From Trichinella spiralis (Eukaryota; Nematoda; Enoplea; Trichinellida; Trichinellidae), in contig CM012955.1 in the NCBI GenBank assembly GCA_000181795.3, positions 12,398,476-12,462,475 on the forward strand: a DNA stretch of 64,000 nucleotides, written 5' to 3'. Shown here piece by piece: positions 1 to 12,644 of the stretch (positions within the stretch are counted from its first letter, which is position 1; each line of letters begins with the position of its first letter). The notes below the pieces were generated by a model, which did not search any database, was not told where the DNA came from, and saw only the letters and a list, made by a program, of their open reading frames with translations. A program made the translations under genes and the position numbers.

Positions 1-558
1 AAATGTTAAAAAAATAATGTACTAAACTAAACAGTTTGTCGCCATCATTTAATCATTGTACGTTTCACACAGTACAGTAATAATGATAAGTATGCATTAA
101 ATGTGATTGGTTGATTTTGAAAATTCATGCGTGTGACCTCCAAATAGCATAATTTTCAAAATTAGCCAATCACAAATAATGTCCGCTTTTTACGATTACT
201 ATTACTATGATGATCATAGCATGTATTCATGAAGTGTTGAGAATCATTTATTTTGTTCAAATAAATTTCTATTCAGTAAAATGTGCTGATTAATTATTTT
301 TTAATCTGAATTTTATCGACTAATTCATATAAAATAGTTAGCAAAAGCATTTGAATTTAAATAGTTTATGTTAAAGCTCGAAATATTTTGATGTAATACT
401 GATAACAAATGAATTTGTAGAAAAAAATTGATCATACTTTATAAAATAATAATTTAACTTGTGCTATCATGCATTTTAATCAAATCAATCTCAAACAGCC
501 GACTTGAAATCACAAATCATTTATTGCGCACTAAATTCAGAAAAAGAATGGTGCTAAA
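1..558. other. AT-rich spacer, no gene seen
   Basis: Very AT-rich sequence without a convincing coding frame on either strand. No repeat of note. It may be the distal 5' flank of the membrane protein gene at 1299. Confidence 0.5.
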
Positions 559-807
559 ATGTCGCTGTTGACGGATTTCTTCAGCTGTTTTAATAATAGC
601 TGGAGCTACCGCTTTTCGCATTTTGCTCCGGCGCATTTGCTTTCGTCAGTTTCAAATTTCATCAGTATGAATTTTCAAGTTGCGAAAGAAAATCTTCCTG
701 TTGGGGATTTTCATTTATTCAGCCAACTTTTTGACTTGGTGAAAGCGTCGTCGATGAGCGGAGGGAACATTTTCGACAATAGAACAGTTGCAATTTGCAT
801 TTGTTAA
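559..807 (+). CDS. possible small hypothetical ORF (82 aa)
   Basis: An ATG-started frame of 82 codons ending in TAA, with more balanced base composition than its flanks and codons such as TCG, GCG and TTG that are common in the certain genes of this window. The product has no recognised motif, no signal peptide and no clear membrane segment. It lies 490 bp upstream of the four-helix membrane protein on the same strand, so it could equally be promoter or 5' leader sequence. I do not recognise it, and a chance ORF is quite possible. Confidence 0.2.
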   Translation: MSLLTDFFSCFNNSWSYRFSHFAPAHLLSSVSNFISMNFQVAKENLPVGDFHLFSQLFDLVKASSMSGGNIFDNRTVAICIC

Positions 808-1298
808 ATCTGGCCAATTTTCCGAACGTAAATTTGCAACAACACCAATCACCATTGCTGCGTACATTTTTACTGCCCCCTCACTCTGCTGTGCTTCGGA
901 TAATCAACTTGCAGCAATAAGAAATTTGCATGAAGAGGTGAACCGTTGAACGCAGGTTGCAATCAAAATCCGGTGACTAGCACGGAAACAGAGACAATTT
1001 TTGCAACACGTGTGAACAAACGAACGATGGTTACAAGCCAATTAGAAAACAAGCGGCGTTCTGGTGCTGTGCTGTCGACGCTTGCCGAAACAAGCCGTCA
1101 TGACAACGCAGCCGCCGCTCACCGCAGCCGTCGTTTGTCAGCTAGCCGGAAACCGAAAGCGGAGGTAAAAGCCGGGTACATCATCTGGACTAGCAGCTTG
1201 CATGCATTTTAGCTTTTTGCTTTCAGCAGACGTCAACGCAGCGGAAATCACGCTCCGCCAGTCGAACGTCGAACTCGCTTCTAGTCGAGTATACGAAG

Positions 1299-1901
1299 AT
1301 GGAACAGCGTCGATCTAGACCGAGGCCGAGCATTTTCCGCCGTCCCACACATCTTTACAAACCTGCCAGACCGTGGGCTTGTCGCGTTTGCGGCTACATC
1401 TTCGGTATGTTCCATTTAGCTTTCGGTGTTGGCTTGCTTATTCTTGATTTGGCAACAAACTGGATTACAGAAACTGTCTTTGCAATCACTGCCGGTATTT
1501 GTTTCGTCGTTACAGGCATTGCAAGTTTAATTGCAACGAAACGTTTAGACAAAGGCACTATCACTATTTTGTTGCTTTTTTCAATCGTATCATTAATTTT
1601 AAGTTTAATTATCGTGATCGAATCGAGCACGTCCATAAACTACCTCTGTCACAAAGGCAGCTGTGCAGAACACGAAGCTACAGTGCGTGCTTGTTTGCTT
1701 ATTCTATGCCTGATGGAAATGGTAAATGCAGTATTATCCTGTTTCATCAGCGTTCGGTCTTTGCTCGATTGTGCTGATGCAGATTTAATCAAACCAATTT
1801 CTCCTGTTCGTGTTTTTCTGATTGGTCAAAAAAAACCATCTCTGAAAAACATAATTTCCTCTGAACAAGCGCATGCACTTATTACTGCTTCACATAAATA
1901 A
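1299..1901 (+). CDS. four-transmembrane protein of unknown family (200 aa)
   Basis: Intronless ORF of 200 codons from ATG 1299 to TAA. The N-terminus is basic (MEQRRSRPRPS). Four hydrophobic stretches lie near residues 36-56, 59-80, 86-108 and 130-152, giving a tetraspan layout with both ends probably cytosolic. The loop between helices 3 and 4 is short and holds two cysteines (CHKGSC) that could form a disulfide. The C-tail is about 48 residues. The arrangement recalls MS4A-like or other small tetraspan proteins, but the tetraspanin CCG motif is absent and I cannot assign a family. A TTTCAG acceptor-like site just before 1227 suggests a spliced or trans-spliced leader about 70 bases before the ATG. 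An AATAAA sits 79 bases after the stop. The absence of introns is unusual beside its multi-exon neighbours. Confident as a gene, not as to function. Confidence 0.75.
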   Translation: MEQRRSRPRPSIFRRPTHLYKPARPWACRVCGYIFGMFHLAFGVGLLILDLATNWITETVFAITAGICFVVTGIASLIATKRLDKGTITILLLFSIVSLILSLIIVIESSTSINYLCHKGSCAEHEATVRACLLILCLMEMVNAVLSCFISVRSLLDCADADLIKPISPVRVFLIGQKKPSLKNIISSEQAHALITASHK

Positions 1902-1979
1902 TCATTTACAACTGTATGATCATTTTTATACTGTAAATTGTCGTTTATTTTTATTTTTTGAATCACATTTGCTATCAAT

Positions 1980-1985
1980 AATAAA
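1980..1985 (+). terminator. poly(A) signal of the tetraspan gene
   Basis: Canonical AATAAA hexamer 79 bases downstream of the TAA stop of the four-helix membrane protein, in an AT-rich 3' flank. Position and sequence fit a cleavage/polyadenylation signal. Confidence 0.5.
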
Positions 1986-1989
1986 AGTA

Positions 1990-3820
1990 ACTGCATCGAA
2001 TGATTTCTGTTATCGAATCTTGCTTATTAGCTATCTATGGATAGACTGTTGAGATTCAAGAATAAACACAATTTAATTGAAACTGATAAAATGTATAAAT
2101 TTACATGATATTCCTACAAAACTACATTTGTTTGACGTTCACAATATATTGTAACATGGAGAAAATCGAAATTCATCCTTACACGCCTACTTTGTTTATA
2201 AAAGTTGGAAACTATTCAATTATAAACAGACATGATTTGCAACAGTTTGTGTAATTTTTGAAATATTTCGAATGAACTGTTCTGTTCAATGTATACTGAT
2301 TTAATAGTTGTATAAAGATGAAAAAATCTGCATAAAGAAAATAAAGTAATTTATCCATATACAATTTTAAGAAAACATCGCGGAATAAACATAGAAATTA
2401 AAAGCATTTTCTATTAAAAAAAATGAAATAAATTCCATCTATTTAAAAATTACAGTTAAAGTTTCAAAAAATAAATGCACTCTCGTCATTTGACTAATGA
2501 TAATACAATAATCACAAGGAAGAAAAAACTCTTTCAACTTCGACTTTTTTTTAGCCAAAATCAATGAAAACGTCGACATTGCCAGACATATTTTCGTCAG
2601 CATATATGCTGAATTTGAAGTTGTCTCTAGTGCAGGAAAAAATATTTAAAAAAATCAAATGACGCATTCGACTGAAAAAAAAATATTAACATGCACGAGA
2701 AAAATATCTTGATTGAAAAAAAGCAAAAAACATAAATTCCACATTTTTGCGCTTTGTGTCAGAATTTGTTGCGTTGATTTTCAATCACAGGCGTTGTTTG
2801 TAAGGGAAAAAAGATGGATGCAGAAAAAGGGGGATAATAAGCTGGTGAAAAAAGTAGATCACCGACCGATCGACAGACATTTAAAAAGTACACAAATAAA
2901 TGGTGGTGGTGGTGGCCGTTTACGTTGTTGTTGCATTTTCCTCGAAGTTTAAATTGACAGAAATTCACTGACAGAAAATAATTAATTATATTTTGAATAG
3001 CAAAAATTGACGGAAAAATGAAAAATAATTTCTTCCCGGAAATAGCTGGAAGAAAAGTTATTTCAACAGTGAGCATTATTATTATTATTATTATTATTCA
3101 AATAGAAAATGCGCATATCAATAGTTGAAAACCAAGTTTACAATTGATAAAAATTAAAATCAGTATAAGACATTTGAATAGAAATACTGTAATTGAAATT
3201 TGATATTTATAAAAAATTTTTTGTAAAATCAAAAACATTTTGCTGTTTGATTGATCGTTGAAGAAAAAAAATCCATTTGCATATTTTCATCTCACTCAAA
3301 TAATTTACAATTTGTTACTGTGAAATAATTATTTTTTTGTTAATTTCTATTAAAAAAGAGAATTTTTATTATTGTCTGATGGGTCATGATTAATTTTTGT
3401 TTTTTTCTGTTATGAGAGAATTTCATTTGAAATTATTAAACAGTGATTTGGAAAATTGTTTGTTTGCACAGCTCGTAACAATTGGCCCCAGTCGTGGATG
3501 ATACGGGGACCAATTTTTCTGGCCGTTGTTGAATTATGCAAATTTTCATCAACATGTCAAAATTTGTACATAAAAATCTTTTCACAAAAATGAGGTTACA
3601 GAAATGTTGAACTATTCGCCATTTTTCAAATTTCAAATTGTAGACAAAACATCGTTTGTGGATTGTTTTGACTGAAAAAACCGGTTTTCCACTTATTTTC
3701 GCGCCCTCGAAAATACTTTCAAAAGTATTTTGCGCGTCAGCGATACACACATACGCCTCATTTTTTCCAAATAATGTATACGTGGTTTTTGTGCTGCGTT
3801 GCTACCAACCGCCGCCGTCG
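1990..3820. other. AT-rich spacer
   Basis: No convincing exon on either strand. Contains short ATT repeats (around 3077-3098) and many A/T runs. The ORFs here are short, lack ATG starts or are strongly AT-biased. Confidence 0.5.
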
Positions 3821-3913
3821 ATGTTGCTGCCGTTAGCACTCACTGATGGTCGATGTGGTCTACACAACTGTCCCATGAACGACATGGCAATTGATATAAT
3901 TTTTCAACCGAAG
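3821..3913 (+). CDS. possible isolated first coding exon
   Basis: ATG followed by 31 open codons (MLLPLALTDGRCGLHNCP...) ending in a strong donor, AAG|GTAAGT, in phase 0. Base composition is richer in G and C than the surroundings. No downstream plus-strand exon could be joined to it: the next kilobases carry the minus-strand LIM gene. It may be a 5' exon of a distant gene or a fortuitous donor. No function can be assigned. Confidence 0.2.
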
Positions 3914-4376
3914 GTAAGTAGAAATTTTCGATATTTCATATTTTTATCATTGGTTGATATTGTTGTGTGGTTTTGCTTTATTTCACCTTTGTCAATTCAC
4001 CTATGAATAAGTTCACAAATTCTACGATGATGATCACCTAAAATTTTATCGCTTTCGTATTACAATAAGCGGTCATCAGTGGCGCATGGTTTAGATTTAG
4101 CAACGAAAAGGAATTTGCATTCTACAAATGATATTGTTATTAGTTTGAGAAAACCATCACGGGCCAAAGTTTTTGTAACTTGCTAGCACAAAGTTTCTGA
4201 AAGCGATGGGAGAGAGAGAGAGGAAGAATATTAAAATTCAATCACACCATATAACTAATAATCACGAAACCAAGTTTCACCAATTAGATAGAATATGCAA
4301 AGTTGAATTTAAGGATCGGAAAATGTTGTAGAGAATTTCACTGCTGGCAGGGTTCAAAAATTGCTGTTGTCTCTCT

Positions 4377-6288
4377 CTAATTTGTCATTTGACGAACACG
4401 ATTGATATTGCAATCTTTGCAAAGAATATGATTGTCGAGTGGATAGCACTCGTGGCCTTCGACTTTGGAAGTCAATTTCAAGCCACAATCCTGAAATTGA
4501 TTATGCCTATGTAATTTATGCAAATTAACGCTTGAAAAATACGTACTTCGCAACGATAACAATCAACGTGAAAACTTCTGTCCAGTGCAACAATTCGAAC
4601 CGACTCTTGGTTTCCTTCTTCGGGTACAATTGGTTTCGAACAGATTGCACATCTGGGGGCATATTTCCTGCAATTATTCTTCCCGTTATGCACAAATAAT
4701 AAGTTTATTTTTTTCTGTGTGCAAAATGAATTTATTTACTCGTGAAAGCAGTTCACACAGTGTACGAGACCATTCGAATCAACTGTAAATGGTACTCCAT
4801 CCAAACATCTGTTGCACGATGAACATGTAAAGCAGGATGGGTGATAAGGTTTGCCAGTAGCACGGAGCATCTAAATTTACACAAATTAATCAAACCCAAC
4901 AACTGTAATGCTTCAATACCTTTTCAGTAATTGGCGCATTGCATGCACTGCATTTTTCCAAAGTATCCAGATAATCTTTCTCGCAATAAGGCTTCTGATC
5001 GACAGCATAAAATGATTTTCCAGCCAATCCTTCTCCTAAATTTTCAAACTGAATTAATTATCTGCTCCACAACTAGACTAGGATGTACAAAGTACCGCAT
5101 TTTACACAGGTGAAACAGTCAACGTGATAAGTCTGATCTAGTGCTGTGCATGCTTTTCCCGATGATATACTTTCACCGCACTTGGAACATTCTTCTATAA
5201 AAGGAAAACAAAACTAAACGTATGCCCAATTATTTGATATTAATTACATTTATAAATTTGTTCAAAAATTAAAAATAATCCAATTTATTGATTATTCAGT
5301 ACTGTTGTGAAAAACGTTATGCATCGTTAATTAATCGTGTGATGTTGTTTGTATGGTAGAAATGTTATAAGAAAATTGCAAGAAAAAAATATTTTTTCTA
5401 ATTATTTTTAGACTAAGCTTTTTCTATTATTATTATTATTCAATTTTGAAATTTAAATTATATTTGAAGCAGAATGACGGCTGTGGTTATTGCACAAAAT
5501 GTTCAGGGTGATTTTCTTAAAATAAAATTAACGCGTCATTGTGAATTTCAAAAATGTTGCCGCCAGTTGATTTACTCGAACAGCAGAAGCATAAATTAAA
5601 GTCGCATATTTGCATTGTACGTTTGAACATTAATGTCTGCAAGAAAAATTACCGCTCTTGTTGTTCAAAGTTGAAGGTCTAGTGGAAATGGTCATTTGAA
5701 TATACTAGGCATGTAGCATTTTTCCTATTGATGAAAATTAACATTTCTGAATTGATCGTTTACAAACTTTTCTGGGTCAAATGGTACTTTTAAAAATCCA
5801 TTCAAATGAGATTACTGTTCAGATAATGTGAAATCAACAACAATAATTCAGTTTGAACTTGGTGATTCTTGTAAGTCAGATGCGGAGAATTATCGATCTT
5901 CAGATCAATCATAAAATTTCATGCAAGCACACTTTTGCCTTTTTACTGGCCACGTTTCTTTTGCCCATTGTCGGCGTCAACAAGTACTCGATAAATTCTT
6001 AACTTCGTTTTAACAATTTCTAACCCCAAACTAAAATTAGAATCACCATCACAGCAATTGCTGTTTGTTCAACACAATATCTTTCCCTTTTATCTATTTT
6101 ACAACATTTCTCTCTTTTGGACTTAATTGGGTTTTTTTTTCAAAAAAAAGGAAAAAAAGTTATCCCAACAATAATAATATTATTATTATTATAAAATTTT
6201 AATACAAATCAAAAGTGAAGAATTAAAAACAAGAAAAGTCATTTAAACTCGACCGACCGATCAATTTACCTGTCGTACTACTTGCCAT
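4377..6288 (-). CDS. zyx-1: zyxin LIM-only short isoform (199 aa)
   Basis: An alternative first exon, 6288-6270, reads ATG plus five codons (MASSTT) and ends in a GTAAAT donor in phase 1. That is the same phase as the donor of long-form exon 10178-9898. Both therefore join the acceptor at 5194 and continue as [10 protein letters not shown] into the three LIM domains. The predicted 199 aa protein is almost nothing but LIM domains (about residues 9-65, 68-125 and 128-190). It lacks the acidic/proline-type region that in this family binds Ena/VASP. A LIM-only zyxin isoform is, as I recall, known for C. elegans zyx-1, so an internal promoter is plausible. The GC-balanced sequence just upstream (6290-6700) would hold it. 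Exon phase and ATG are seen; isoform use is inferred. Confidence 0.65.
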
Positions 6289-9200
6289 AGTGGAAAGAGG
6301 AAATTGGAAACTCTTTTCGGAAAACAGTTTTTCCAAAGCCGCCGAAAATAAGTAAAGAATCTAAAGCACAGCTAACAGCTGCCCCAACATCGAACACCGC
6401 TCAAATATGTTCCACTAGTCTTGTTGGGCGAAATGATTGGACAAAAATTTCAATAGGTGGAGCTTCAAGAGGAAACGCCAATATCGCTGATATGATGCAG
6501 CAAAGCTTATTTCTACGTAACTTTGCTTGTTCATAAAATTGTGGAAGAAGACGACAACAACAACAACAACAACAATGGGGAAAAGAAAAAACACAATCCA
6601 AGAAAGAAATGATTATTCAATGTTGAAAGTGAAGTGGGTGGGGGAGGGGGGAGGAAAGCAAAAAGCCATAAAAAGTATTTTACTGTGGTTAAATCAATAT
6701 AGAACAAGTGGCTTTTCAAATTTAGCTAATGAATCATAGACAAAGTAACCGCTTTGAGTAAACTTGGCCGACTTGATTTTATTTCTTGGCAAGAATGCGT
6801 CAGGTGGAATTTAATTATTAAAACTTGTACGATGATTTATGAATTTTAGTTTGGAGAAGAAGTCAAAGGAAAATCCCTCCAATGAGATATTAAATATTGT
6901 CTGGATATGAAAAATTGTCTTAAAAGTTGAAAGAGAAAAAAATTCTCTCCAAAAAAAGCATGTTGTCAAGAAATAAAATCTTTCATAGAAAAGCAAACTC
7001 ACGTCACATTTTTCTTGTTTCAAACTCTGCTTTATCAGTTTTCAACAACAAACGACAGACAATATTTCATTCACGAAATGTAATTTATTCGCTAGAAAAT
7101 TCTTATTTAATTCAATCATTCAAAAAAAATACAACCGGGTTTTTTTTCATACAACTGTTTTTCAAAAATTTTACATTTGAATGAGATAAATTTGTCGTCG
7201 AATATGTTAAACTGTTTTAATAATAATAATAATTGTTGTTGTTGTTTTAAATATCAACGTGGCGATTATGCATAAATTAGATGTAAATTTATAAATCTGA
7301 TTGAAAGAAATTTCAATTTGATAAATAAATTGTTCCACTCATCTCAGATTCATTGAGATGCAATTAATTGCGTGTGAATTTCATGATAAACAAGCAAGCC
7401 ATAATAATAATGACATGCCAACCGACGGTTGTTCTCTGCTTTTCCACTGCTATTTCTCCCTCAGTGGTACTAAAAGTTGGTTGAGCTGAGCAGCGCGATG
7501 AATATAAAAATAATATTAGCTTTTTTTTCTAATGAAATTTATGTGATTTGACGAAAAAATTTAACACGGAAAAAAACAACAAAAGCTTTTATTATTATAA
7601 TGCTGCCGAAAGGTGTGAAAATTCAGACCAACTTGTTCATTTGAAAGCTTCAATATTTATCTCGATTGCTCTACTTACATACATACACACACATAACTAA
7701 TTCCCTCGAGCATTGCTTTCAAATGCAAATGTGTGATGAAATTGCAAATAGTTGCACACTCAACTTCTTATTTCTTGTTTATACCTATTAAAATTTTATC
7801 AGCATTTATCTCTCCCTGAATTTCTGATGATCTTCTTTATACAATAAGCATTATATTTTATTATTATCTATTTGAAAACAGTTGCATGAGAATTGATATC
7901 AATTTTTCGCGAGATGATGATCAAGTATTTATTTATTTATCAATTTATTCTTGCACTAATAGAGAGAGAGAGAGAGAGAGAGATGAATGGCTGTTTATGC
8001 TTATAAATGAAAACAAGTTTGTTTAAAGAAATTTAAATTTTCCACCAAAATAATTACATTCCAATCTGGAAAATAAAACGAGCCGGAAAAATTAATTATT
8101 CAACGATTGATTCAGATCTTTTTTTTTTAAATCTACTTTGCTAAATTCACAGCGGTAGTAGAAAATGGTCCGCTTATCGATATCAATGACGACGGATCAA
8201 TCGTAAATCATCAAGCAAATGGAAAACGTATAAATCCAATCTAGCCACTTTTTCCCTAGCTTTCACAATCCACAATTACCACAGACGGTGACCGTTCAGT
8301 GGAATGAATATATTTTTTTTTTTCAATAATTGCCACTATTTGGAGAGATCGTTTGACAAATGACGAAATGTGATCCATTTTCTTAATTTCTTCTCCTACT
8401 CCTCTTTACACATAAACAACTACTTTAAAATTGACAGGCAATTTTTGTATAAATTGAAAATTTTCAACTTCATATTCTATGCATTGCATGAAAAAAGATG
8501 CACTACCAGTTGAATGAGTATATTTTCAATTTTATTAATGAGAAAGGTTTTTTTCATCTTTTTTTTCCCTTGCATCAACCATCCATCCCACCGCATATCG
8601 TAAATTTCCAAAGTTTAATTAGAAGCGAAAAAAAAATCATTTTCCATCTTGAAAGCTACTGAGCAAAAAGGAAAAATAGAAAATGTTATATCTGTTTTGG
8701 TGGTTTGATTAAAAAAAATTAAATTTAATTTCAAAAAAAAACGACTGAATGGGGTTTTCCAATTTTGTGCGAAATGGTTCAATTTTAGGTGAATAATTGC
8801 GGCGGAAAAGGGAAATTGTTTTCTGTTTTTTCTTTGCAAAATCATCATCAGTATTATTATTATTGATTTAATGAGAATGTAAATTTTGCGAGTCAATTTT
8901 ACCATCGAATCCCAGCCAACAATAATAAATAACTATTTTCTATCGACTCGACAATTTTGAAGTGAAATGAAATTCGAAATTTATAAACACTTTTTCAACA
9001 ACAATCACCGCCGTAATATTATCGTCGTTTTTCTTTGTTTACAAAAAGAAAAACAACACCCGCCGATTCGATTTCAACCGACGAATGACAATAAAAAAAA
9101 TTTCCATAATTAACAATTCCACTCAGTCGATCAGTCAGTCAGTGAAGGGAAATTTGAAAAAATTTTTCTCCGGTCGAACAAAAGAAAGAGTTTTAGTTGA

Positions 9201-12200
9201 AAACCGGTTTTTTTTGTCAACAAAATGCTTTTAGCGAATTTCAAATGCCGGTCAAAATTCGTTCGGCAAACTAGCGTTTTCTTATAAAACATTTTTCTAC
9301 ATAATAGACGCTGTGATTTTTATTTATCTTTTTTGTTTGTTGGGCTGAATTCCATTTTTCATCAGCATAATTTTAATAATTTCGATGAAATTTCGTTGAA
9401 AAAATAATTTGAAATTTGTATGGTGAAAAATTGAAAAAGTAACATTTTCATTTCGACAACTGAAAACTAGTACTTGAAACTGTTCACCAAAAGTTTAAAT
9501 TTGATTTTTTTTAAACTTTGTCAACTACAATGATTCATTTATCGATTGATCGGTGGTGAATGAAATTTTTTCCATCAACAACACATTGCAATGATTCAGT
9601 GTCTGTCTGTCTGTCTGTGTGTGTGTGTGTACAAAGTTGACAATTGGCTTAAAACAAAAAGTCAATCGACCGATCAAATTATCGGATAATTTCTCCATTC
9701 TGCAATTAATCTGACAATGATCGTTTTCCTGGTAAATCAAAATTAATCCCGCGTTTAATTAATTGTTCAACTACTGGTCATTTTAAAATTTCCTACTGTA
9801 AAAGTGAAAGTGAAAAAAATTTATGTTGCTATTGCCCTATAATTTGCATATTTCTGGATCAGTTTCACTAGTTCATGTTGGTTTGGATTTTGTTTACCTT
9901 TGCCGGTGCGCATGCAGTGCACGAGACGACTGGTCAGACGATCCAATTCCGCTTCGTCACTTTGTCGAATGGGCTGCGTCGTCGACTTTGGCGAATGATA
10001 ATGCTTAGACGGTGCCTGTTTGTTGTAATGATAATAATAATCGGATGTGGTGGATTTGAACGTGCCGCTCGGTGTAGAGCTGACGTTGTTGGATTGTGGT
10101 TTGCGACGTTGTTGAATGGCGACGTTCAACTCTTCGAACAAAGCATCCGGATCGAATTGTACGGCCGTCGAAGATGGACTACAAAATTTACATAATAAAC
10201 AAACTCCCAACACTCGAATTTGAACGTCGATGAAATTCCATATATACTTCGCTAGACTTGGCTTGGTGTAAGTGTACGATTTGGATGTTGTGGTGGAATA
10301 AGTGGAAGATTTCGAACTATGCGGATTGATATCGTTACTATCTACAAGCGACAACAGATGCGAAGGGGACAACGGGGTCTTTCCAGCCGTCTTCATTCTA
10401 TACGAAGGCTGGGTTTCATTGACCATCGAGAGAAGTACCTCGGTATTATTGGTCGTAGTATGTGGCGAGTGTAGGGCAATATTCGATCCCAAGTTACCAT
10501 GGACCGTGCTGTTCGGCCGGTTTCCGTCAGCAAATGAGACAGTCGATCTGTCCATTGCTAAATGTTGAAGGAAAAAGCAAAATATATATTAATTAATTAA
10601 TTATCTTTTTATTTCGTTTCTCACTTCCATGGGATATAAACTTTGAGTGAAGCGATTTGTTGTCTGTGGCCTGGCGAAGCAGAGGTGTTGCGTACTGTAC
10701 GTCCGAACCGTCCATTTGGCCGTGATTGGGTCGGTTCTTTCCTAGAATTTTCAACTGTAGAAATGCAGTGGAAAACAAAAACAAAACTATGCAAATTCCA
10801 TACTCACTGGGATACATGAATAATAAGTTGGAATGTTACAGAATATTTAAATAATATTCAAATCAACGTCAAGTTGGTTATTATAGGACACTTTTGGACG
10901 CAGTATATGATGACAACAGTTGCGTTCCAATTTTTATCGTCCGTTCAATGAACTATGTAAATAGTGTAGCAGCAGTACTAGTGGCCTGCTATGATGATGC
11001 ATGCATGCATATGCGCGCGCTTGTTCACGTCTGCGCCAGTGTTGGTTGGCATGAAAGCGATCAGTAATTTGTGAATCAGCTAGTTCTCTCTCTCTCTTAC
11101 TCTTTGGGAAATTTTTAAAAAAAAATTTTTTTTCAAATTTATTTTCATAAATTTCTGTTCACATCGAAACTTTTTCGTCAACGTCCCAACGTAACACTAC
11201 CCAGGTCCAGTGGAACACAATCGATCAACACGCTCTACACTACCACCATTGTCATTGACCAGTTTTCCACAACTTGCTTAATTAATCCACTTTTCTTCCA
11301 GTCAAATATGTTGACAGATTGTTCCATCGCTTGGTCGAACAAAAAATTTTTAATAGTAAAAATTTGCATTTTTCAAACTCAACTCAACATTTATTGGTAA
11401 ATTGTCGAATAAATGGGGCGCGGCTGTATATTTTTCTCTATTTGCACCTTCTGCTCGAAAAGTTTGGCCAATTGCTCCTGGTTTGATTGAAGAAAATTAA
11501 TTTCTCATGCAACCCACAACCAACAACCATTTGCCATGACCTGTTCAAGTTGTCAACATTTATACATACATACATACATATATATGCTTACTGAACAGAA
11601 ACAATAGAGAACTTTTTTTTTTCAAATCCACCAACGCTTGCTCGATCGTTTTTAATGTTCGGTTGAATGAAATATATCCAATTGTTTTTTTTTTTCAAAA
11701 TTTTCAGCGTAATTATCTTTGGAAATTATTTGAAAATCTCCTTCAGAAATCCAGTGATAATAATGAGCACGTCTTTACTGATTACTAATAATATTGAAAA
11801 AATAATTTAAATTTCTATACGAAAAAAGCTACTTCGACTACTACTACTACTACTACTAGCATTTTAATGCTACTCAAATTGATTGATTTTCAATATTTGT
11901 CGTTCAGTTTAGAAGCACAACAACAACAACAACAAAAAACCACTCTGAAATTCCCATATGAACAAAATATATGATAGCAGGATAGAAAAATTGCTTTAAA
12001 ATCAAATGTGCATGCAATGTGGATTAAAAAGAAAAAGATTTTCATGAAAACTTTAATTAATTAATATTTTCTTAAATATTGAATTGTTTCTAAAAAGCCG
12101 TGGCACATGCATCGGCAGCTAGGCGAGCAATTGTAAGTAGAGCTGTTGTCACAAAGTTATTTTTATTCATTGAAAGTTGTCATGATGACCTTGACAAGTT

Positions 12201-12644
12201 TGATAAGTTGCAATATTTAAATGTGAAGTGAATTTTCAAATGTTGTGCATATTTTATGTTGGACTTTTGTTGAACAATTATACTTGATTAACAGTGCCAC
12301 GTGCACATACATACTGTTGTTGTTCTACTTAATTTTAAAGTAATTATAAATAATTTTTAAATTGATAAAAATGAACAATATCCAATAAATAAATAATTAA
12401 TTGCATAATTTGGTAGAAAAGAGGGAGGGGGGGGGCAAAGAAAAAATATTGATTTACGTTTCGTCTGTTGGCGGTCCAAGGTTGCCAAGTCGGTCGGTAC
12501 GGATAATGACTCGGTGCTCGAAAACAGAAGCTCGATGGATCGACTTTGTGTCGTATCTGATTGCTGCTGCTGTTGATCGAGATTATCTCGAAAGGCAAAA
12601 TTGATGGAGCACTGTGGCTTCGAATTAGTCTGTGTGTACGAAGC
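4377..12644 (-). CDS. zyx-1: zyxin/LPP-family LIM protein, long form (5' end incomplete)
   Basis: Adhesion-plaque protein of the zyxin/LPP/TRIP6 family, which links actin, Ena/VASP and focal adhesions and can shuttle to the nucleus. Minus-strand exons read: 12644-12458, 10741 or 10754-10625, 10557-10248, 10178-9898, 5194-5096, 5035-4920, 4870-4740, 4667-4547, 4490-4377 (TAG). From 10557 on, all junctions are GT-AG and in phase. The N-terminal part is polar and low in complexity, ending in [15 protein letters not shown] just before the LIM region, the place and sequence type seen in LPP and zyxin. Three LIM domains follow: CSKC...[13 protein letters not shown]...HPSCFTC, and CAIC...[17 protein letters not shown]. 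The last is close to the LPP/TRIP6 third LIM. A 3.6 kb intron separates the N-terminal and LIM parts. The start codon is not found, and the frame of 12644-12458 is ambiguous. The symbol follows the C. elegans gene. Confidence 0.85.
6290..6760 (-). promoter_or_regulatory. candidate internal promoter for the LIM-only zyxin form
   Basis: Sequence directly upstream (minus sense) of the alternative first exon at 6288. It is more balanced in base composition than the rest of the long intron and contains a CAA repeat (6557-6575) and a purine-rich GGGGGAGGGGGG tract near 6640. No TATA box could be assigned. The call rests on position only. Confidence 0.25.
6761..9897. other. long zyxin intron, AT-rich
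   Basis: Intron between the N-terminal and LIM-encoding exons of the zyxin-like gene. Contains an (AG)n run at about 7961-7983, and a GTCT/GT tract at about 9598-9630. No nested gene is supported. Confidence 0.5.

Noticed and set aside
946-1212. Plus-strand ORF of 88 codons upstream of the tetraspan gene
   Set aside because: Starts with TTG and has no motif; position fits promoter or 5' leader.
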